Assembly: GCA_027017505.1 (NCBI GenBank)
Contig: JALUQR010000179.1
Coordinates: 1-8,504 of the forward strand
Direction of reading: 5' to 3'
DNA: 8,504 nt
Source of the DNA: a bacterium
GTDB taxonomy: Bacteria; Desulfobacterota; GWC2-55-46; DRQE01
Both the position numbers and the translations under genes were made by a program. Position 1 is the stretch's first letter; every line of letters starts with the position of its first letter. Under the pieces are notes generated by a model that saw only the letters and a program-made list of their open reading frames with translations, was not told the origin of the DNA and searched no databases. Positions 5,109 through 8,504 of the stretch are shown here, one piece after another.

Positions 5109-5993
5109 ATGAACGGGCTCAATCAGACGATTGCAGGCTCGAAGCTTCTGGCAGTTGCAGACCTTATCAGACTGCAGAAACAATATGGCACAGCCCTTCT
5201 GCTTCTGCCCACACTGTGGTCTCTCTTTATAGTGTCAGATGGAAGACCAGAGCCAGGGCTTCTTGTTATATTCATCCTCGGAGCATTCCTTACAAGAAGT
5301 GCAGGCTGTGTAATAAACGACATAGCTGACAGAAGATTCGACAGCCAGGTGGAGCGAACCAGAACCCGCCCGCTCGCAGATGGAAGACTCACCGTAAGGG
5401 AAGCCCTGGCAGTGTTCGTGGTGCTCTCTCTTCTTGCCTTCGGACTTGTACTCATGCTGAATACCTTCACCATAGCACTTTCAGTGGTTGCCCTCCTTCT
5501 TGCAAGCACCTATCCACTGGTAAAACGGGTAAGCCACTTTCCACAGGTCTTCCTCGGTATGGCCTTTGGCTGGGGGGCTGTCATGGCATGGACAGCTGTA
5601 AGGGGCACTGTGGAACTGCCACCTCTTCTTATATTCATGGCAAACATAATGTGGTCTGTCGCATACGATACACTCTACGCACTCATGGACATAAAGGACG
5701 ATGTGAGGGTTGGGGTGAAGTCAACCGCCATATTCTTTGGCCCCAAGGTGTACGGAGCGGTTACCGTATCCTATGTGTTTATGTTTCTCTTTCTGTGTAT
5801 CCTGGGATACATTACAGGACTCGGCACACTCTATTACACGGGTATTGCCATTGCCTTTATTCTCTCACTTCTTATAGTGTGGAGGGTGAGAAGGCGGGCA
5901 GGTCTTCCAGAGGTGGCCTTTCGTGGTTTTCTTGACAATGTGTGGGTTGGCGGGCTCATACTGCTTTCCATAATAGCAGACCTCAACCTCTGA
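5109..5993 (+). CDS. ubiA: 4-hydroxybenzoate polyprenyltransferase, UbiA family
   Basis: 294 residues, normal length for the family, with about eight or nine hydrophobic helices. Both Asp-rich motifs that hold Mg-polyprenyl diphosphate are present: N70DIAD74RRFD78 and YD187TLYALMDIKDD (186-198). RPLADG (88-93) and the C-terminal DNVWVGG (276-282) are further UbiA signatures, and RLQKQYGTALLLLPTLW (21-37) matches the first helix. It joins the isoprenoid tail to position 3 of 4-hydroxybenzoate in the inner membrane. The neighbouring ubiC supports this substrate over dihydroxynaphthoate (MenA) or futalosine-pathway intermediates (MqnP-like). The ATG at 5109 has AGGA 11 nt upstream and a GGAG that touches the start codon; translation may be coupled to ubiC. 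Confidence 0.92.
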   Translation: MNGLNQTIAGSKLLAVADLIRLQKQYGTALLLLPTLWSLFIVSDGRPEPGLLVIFILGAFLTRSAGCVINDIADRRFDSQVERTRTRPLADGRLTVREALAVFVVLSLLAFGLVLMLNTFTIALSVVALLLASTYPLVKRVSHFPQVFLGMAFGWGAVMAWTAVRGTVELPPLLIFMANIMWSVAYDTLYALMDIKDDVRVGVKSTAIFFGPKVYGAVTVSYVFMFLFLCILGYITGLGTLYYTGIAIAFILSLLIVWRVRRRAGLPEVAFRGFLDNVWVGGLILLSIIADLNL

Positions 5994-6007
5994 AAGGAGA
6001 ACACACC

Positions 6008-7462
6008 GTGGCATACAGGGACATGAGGGAGTTCTTAAGGGTTCTTGAGGCAAGGGGTCTACTTAAAAGGGTAAAGACAGAGGTGGACCCTGAGCTTGAG
6101 ATGGCTGAAATCATGGACAGGCTTGTCAGAACAGGTGGGCCAGCGGTTATATTTGAGAATGTGCGTGGCTATCAGATGCCTGTTGTTGCGAACCTTTACG
6201 GCACACGGGAGCGTGTTGCCCTGGGTCTGGGGGTAAAGGAAGAAGAGCTTTTAAAGATAGGCGAGCTTCTTGCCTTTCTGCAGAGGCCACGCCCGCCTGA
6301 AGGGCTGTGGGATGCCGTAAAGAAGGTGCCTGTTATAGGCTCGTTGCTTTTTTCAACACCGCAGTTGAGCTGGTCTGCACCGTGCCAGCAGGTGGTAAAA
6401 GAGGGTGATGAGGTGGACCTTTCAGCCCTGCCCATAATAAAGTGCTGGCCAGGGGATGCAGGCCCGCTTATAACCTGGCCACTGGTTATAACCAAGTCAC
6501 CAGATGACAGATACAATGTGGGTGTCTACAGGATACAGCCTGTGGGCAGAAACACAGCCATTGTAAGGTGGCTACCCCAGAGGGGTGGGGCTGGCCACTG
6601 GAGGCAGTGGATGTCCCTTAATAAGCCCATGCCAGTGGCTGTTGCCATAGGGTGTGAGCCCGCACTCACCATATCAGCGGTAACCCCCCTGCCAGAGGAT
6701 GTGGATGAGTTTCTCTTTGCAGGCATACTCAGAAAAAAGGCGGTGGAACTTACAGAGTGCAGGACCATCCCCCTCAGGGTTCCCGCAACAGCAGAGATAG
6801 TGATCGAGGCAGAAATACACCCTGGAGAGACCGCCCCTGAGGGACCCTTTGCAGACCATACGGGCTACTACAATGCGGTGGAGGAGTTTCCCCTCCTCAG
6901 GATAAAGGCCATAACCCACAGAAGAAAACCCATGTACCTTACCACCATAACGGGCAGACCACCCAAGGAGGACGCCATAATAGGCACGGTGCTCAATACC
7001 ATGTATCTGCCCACCCTGAGGCTCAATTTTCCAGAGGTGGTGGACTTTGCCCTGCCCATGGAAGCACTCTCCTACAGGATAGCGGTGGTCTCCATAAAAA
7101 AGGAATACCCAGGACATGCAAAACGGGTGATGATGGGGCTGTGGGGTGTGCTCAAGCAGTTTCTGTATGTGAAGTACATCATAGTGGTGGATGACGATAT
7201 AGATGTGCACAGCTGGTCTGATGTCATATGGGCAATATCCACCAGGGTGGATCCCCACAGGGACATGGTTGTCGTAAGGGACACCCCCATAGATTACCTT
7301 GACTTTGCATCCACAGAAGAGGGGCTTGGAAGCAAACTCGGCATAGATGCAACACGCAAGGTGCCACCAGAGACCAGAAGACAGTGGGGCGAGACAGTGA
7401 AGATGAGCCCCGAGGTGGTGGAACTTGTCACAAAAAGGTGGAAGGAGTACGGACTTGACTGA
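6008..7462 (+). CDS. ubiD: UbiD-family decarboxylase (prenylated-FMN-dependent)
   Basis: 484 residues. It removes the ring carboxyl after prenylation, using prenylated FMN made by UbiX (not in this window). Motifs: PAVIFENVRGYQMPVVANLYGT (45-66), N170VGVYR175 followed by RWLPQRGGAGHW (187-198) for cofactor and metal binding, and PE278GPFAD283HTGYY, where Glu278 and Asp283 correspond to the catalytic acidic pair of UbiD/Fdc enzymes. Length is typical (E. coli ~497). The frame is open further upstream to an ATG at 5942 inside ubiA, but I chose GTG at 6008: AAGGAG (5994-5999) lies 8 nt before it and the protein then begins AYRDMREFLRVLE as in homologues. UbiA stops 14 bp upstream; ubiG overlaps the 3' end by 8 nt. 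UbiD relatives act in other pathways, but context favours quinone synthesis. Confidence 0.93.
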   Translation: MAYRDMREFLRVLEARGLLKRVKTEVDPELEMAEIMDRLVRTGGPAVIFENVRGYQMPVVANLYGTRERVALGLGVKEEELLKIGELLAFLQRPRPPEGLWDAVKKVPVIGSLLFSTPQLSWSAPCQQVVKEGDEVDLSALPIIKCWPGDAGPLITWPLVITKSPDDRYNVGVYRIQPVGRNTAIVRWLPQRGGAGHWRQWMSLNKPMPVAVAIGCEPALTISAVTPLPEDVDEFLFAGILRKKAVELTECRTIPLRVPATAEIVIEAEIHPGETAPEGPFADHTGYYNAVEEFPLLRIKAITHRRKPMYLTTITGRPPKEDAIIGTVLNTMYLPTLRLNFPEVVDFALPMEALSYRIAVVSIKKEYPGHAKRVMMGLWGVLKQFLYVKYIIVVDDDIDVHSWSDVIWAISTRVDPHRDMVVVRDTPIDYLDFASTEEGLGSKLGIDATRKVPPETRRQWGETVKMSPEVVELVTKRWKEYGLD

Positions 7463-8153
7463 CAGCACATTCGATGAACTCAAAGACGAGTGGTGGAACC
7501 CGAGGGGAAGACTCAAGGGTCTGCACCTTTTCAACCCTGTAAGGGCAGGCTACTTTATCAGGGTTACAGAGGGTGTGCTTGGTGGAATCCAGGGCAGAAG
7601 GGTGCTTGATGTGGGCTGTGGAGGAGGGCTTTTAAGCGAGGAGTTTGCAAAAAGGGGTGCGGTGGTAACAGGCATAGACCTTTCAGCACCATCCATAGAG
7701 GTTGCAAGAGAACACGCAGAAAAAAACGGACTCAGTATAGACTACAGGCTCTCAAGGGTGGAGGAACTTGGGGAGGAATTCAAGGCCCACTTTGACTGTG
7801 TTCTCTGCTCTGAGGTTATAGAACATGTGGAAGACCCCCGGGAGTTTCTTAAAAACTGCTCCAGGGTGCTTAAAGACGGCGGGCTTTTTCTCTTCAGCAC
7901 CATAAACAGAACCCCCAGGGCATTCATTCTTGCCATAGTGGTTGCAGAGAAGGTGCTGGGGCTTATACCAAAAGGTGCACACCGCTACAGGGACTTTATA
8001 AGACCATCAGAGCTCTGGCAGATGCTCAGGATGTGCTCCATAAGGGTGGAGGAGATAAGGGGTATAAGCTTCAGTATCCTTGAGGGTGGTTTTGTCATAT
8101 CAGATGACCCATCGGTAAACTACATGGGCTACGGTATAAAGGGTCAGGTATAG
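7455..8153 (+). CDS. ubiG: UbiG-type SAM-dependent O-methyltransferase
   Basis: 232 residues. UbiG methylates ring hydroxyls at two steps of ubiquinone synthesis. The N-terminal DEWWNPRGRLKGLHLFNPVRAGYF (11-34) is the UbiG signature; VLDVGCGGGLL (50-60) is the SAM-binding glycine loop, GID75 the acidic residue after strand 2, and SEVIEHVEDP (119-128) motif II. KGAHRYRDFIRPSEL (173-187) matches the UbiG stretch thought to contact membrane lipid, and the end SVNYMGYGIKG resembles E. coli VNYMLHTQ. The start is TTG at 7455: AAGGAG (7442-7447) is 7 nt upstream, and homologous sequence begins right there; the TTG at 7425 would add ten unrelated residues. The first 8 nt overlap the ubiD end. At its 3' end it overlaps the convergent XRE gene by 10 nt. 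Confidence 0.93.
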   Translation: MTDSTFDELKDEWWNPRGRLKGLHLFNPVRAGYFIRVTEGVLGGIQGRRVLDVGCGGGLLSEEFAKRGAVVTGIDLSAPSIEVAREHAEKNGLSIDYRLSRVEELGEEFKAHFDCVLCSEVIEHVEDPREFLKNCSRVLKDGGLFLFSTINRTPRAFILAIVVAEKVLGLIPKGAHRYRDFIRPSELWQMLRMCSIRVEEIRGISFSILEGGFVISDDPSVNYMGYGIKGQV

Positions 8154-8504
8154 GGGCCACTTTTTTCCACTATGAGGAAGACCCTGAGTATGTTCATAAG
8201 CTTCTTTTTTCCTTCCTTTGAGAGCATCCTGAACCCCTTGAAAAGCTCCACGATGTCTGCCTCCACCTCGTCGCCAGGGGAGAAGTCCCTTTTTTCCACT
8301 ATCATTTCACCCTTTCCTGTAAGAAGCCAGTCCTTCGAGGTGTTGAACACATACTCCATTGCAAGAAGAAGCGGGCCCTGGGGAATCCTTTTTCCGTTTT
8401 CAATCTCCGAGAGCTGATACCTCGAGATAAGAAGCCTCCGTGCCATCTCACTCTGTGTGAGCATGTACTTTTCCCTGAGTGCACGCACCCTTTTGCCTAT
8501 CTTC
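8144..8504 (-). CDS. XRE-family transcriptional regulator, 5' end outside window
   Basis: The frame is open to the right edge. A GTG at 8486-8488 could start it, but in-frame codons upstream (KIGKR) continue the family consensus IGxRVRALRExxxLTQ, so the true start is probably beyond 8504. LTQSEMARRLLISRYQLSEIENGKRIP is a complete HTH_3 DNA-binding motif, and the following YVFNTSKDWLLTGKGEM mirrors the element in the regulator at 4026. The acidic linker (SPGDEVEADIVELF) and the C-terminal helix (LSKEGKKKLMNILRVFLIVE) may form a dimer interface. No effector or peptidase domain is seen. Convergent with ubiG, overlapping by 10 nt. Target unknown. Confidence 0.8.
   Translation of the reverse strand, partial: KIGKRVRALREKYMLTQSEMARRLLISRYQLSEIENGKRIPQGPLLLAMEYVFNTSKDWLLTGKGEMIVEKRDFSPGDEVEADIVELFKGFRMLSKEGKKKLMNILRVFLIVEKSGPYT

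Noticed and set aside
5942..6007. Longer ubiD start at ATG 5942
   Set aside because: It would overlap the ubiA end by about 50 nt and add residues unlike UbiD, whereas GTG 6008 has an ideally spaced AAGGAG.
6674..7534. 286-codon open frame on the minus strand opposite ubiD and ubiG
   Set aside because: It lies wholly opposite two well-recognised enzymes; its sequence (rich in His, Cys, Gly, Tyr) matches no family I know and reflects the codon bias of the sense strand.
8142..8166. Terminator after ubiG (T6 at 8161-8166)
   Set aside because: Only a 4-bp stem including a G-T pair can be drawn before the T-tract; the bases also encode the end of the convergent regulator.

Overview
The window looks like chromosomal DNA of a Gram-negative bacterium: it encodes an outer-membrane barrel protease and a Ubi-type benzoquinone pathway. 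Arg AGG and Ile ATA codons are frequent, starts are often TTG or GTG, and GC content is moderate. These habits are common in Nitrospirota- or Desulfobacterota-like and thermophilic lineages. The lineage is an inference; no marker in the window decides it.

Positions 1-1870. The end of an omptin-family protease (+) meets a minus-strand operon of three genes. In transcription order these are a two-helix membrane HAMP protein, a membrane-anchored staphylococcal-nuclease-like protein, and an AbrB/MazE-type DNA-binding protein. The nuclease frame carries one in-frame TAA exactly where the catalytic Glu is expected; the rest of the protein, with its other active-site residues, continues intact in the same frame. 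A sigma70-like promoter for this operon lies back to back with one for a tRNA.

Positions 1810-3720. An RNA-metabolism block on the plus strand: tRNA with anticodon CAT, a C4 zinc-ribbon coiled-coil protein, RNase HI with an N-terminal extension, and the RNase P RNA (rnpB, type A). The tRNA is a substrate of the ribozyme at the other end of the block.

Positions 3721-4025. A 305-bp AT-rich gap. It holds a perfect-consensus promoter (TTGACA, 17 bp, TATAAT) followed about 120 nt later by a hairpin with a T-tract. It may make an undescribed small RNA, or a long regulated leader for the next gene.

Positions 4026-8504. A CI-like XRE regulator is followed by a compact quinone cluster: chorismate lyase (ubiC), 4-hydroxybenzoate polyprenyltransferase (ubiA), the prenylated-FMN decarboxylase (ubiD) and the O-methyltransferase (ubiG). 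Together they would take chorismate to 4-hydroxybenzoate, attach the polyprenyl tail, decarboxylate and O-methylate the ring. UbiX, ring hydroxylases and a C-methyltransferase are not in the window. A second XRE regulator, sharing a DWLLTGKG element with the first, converges on ubiG and runs off the right edge.
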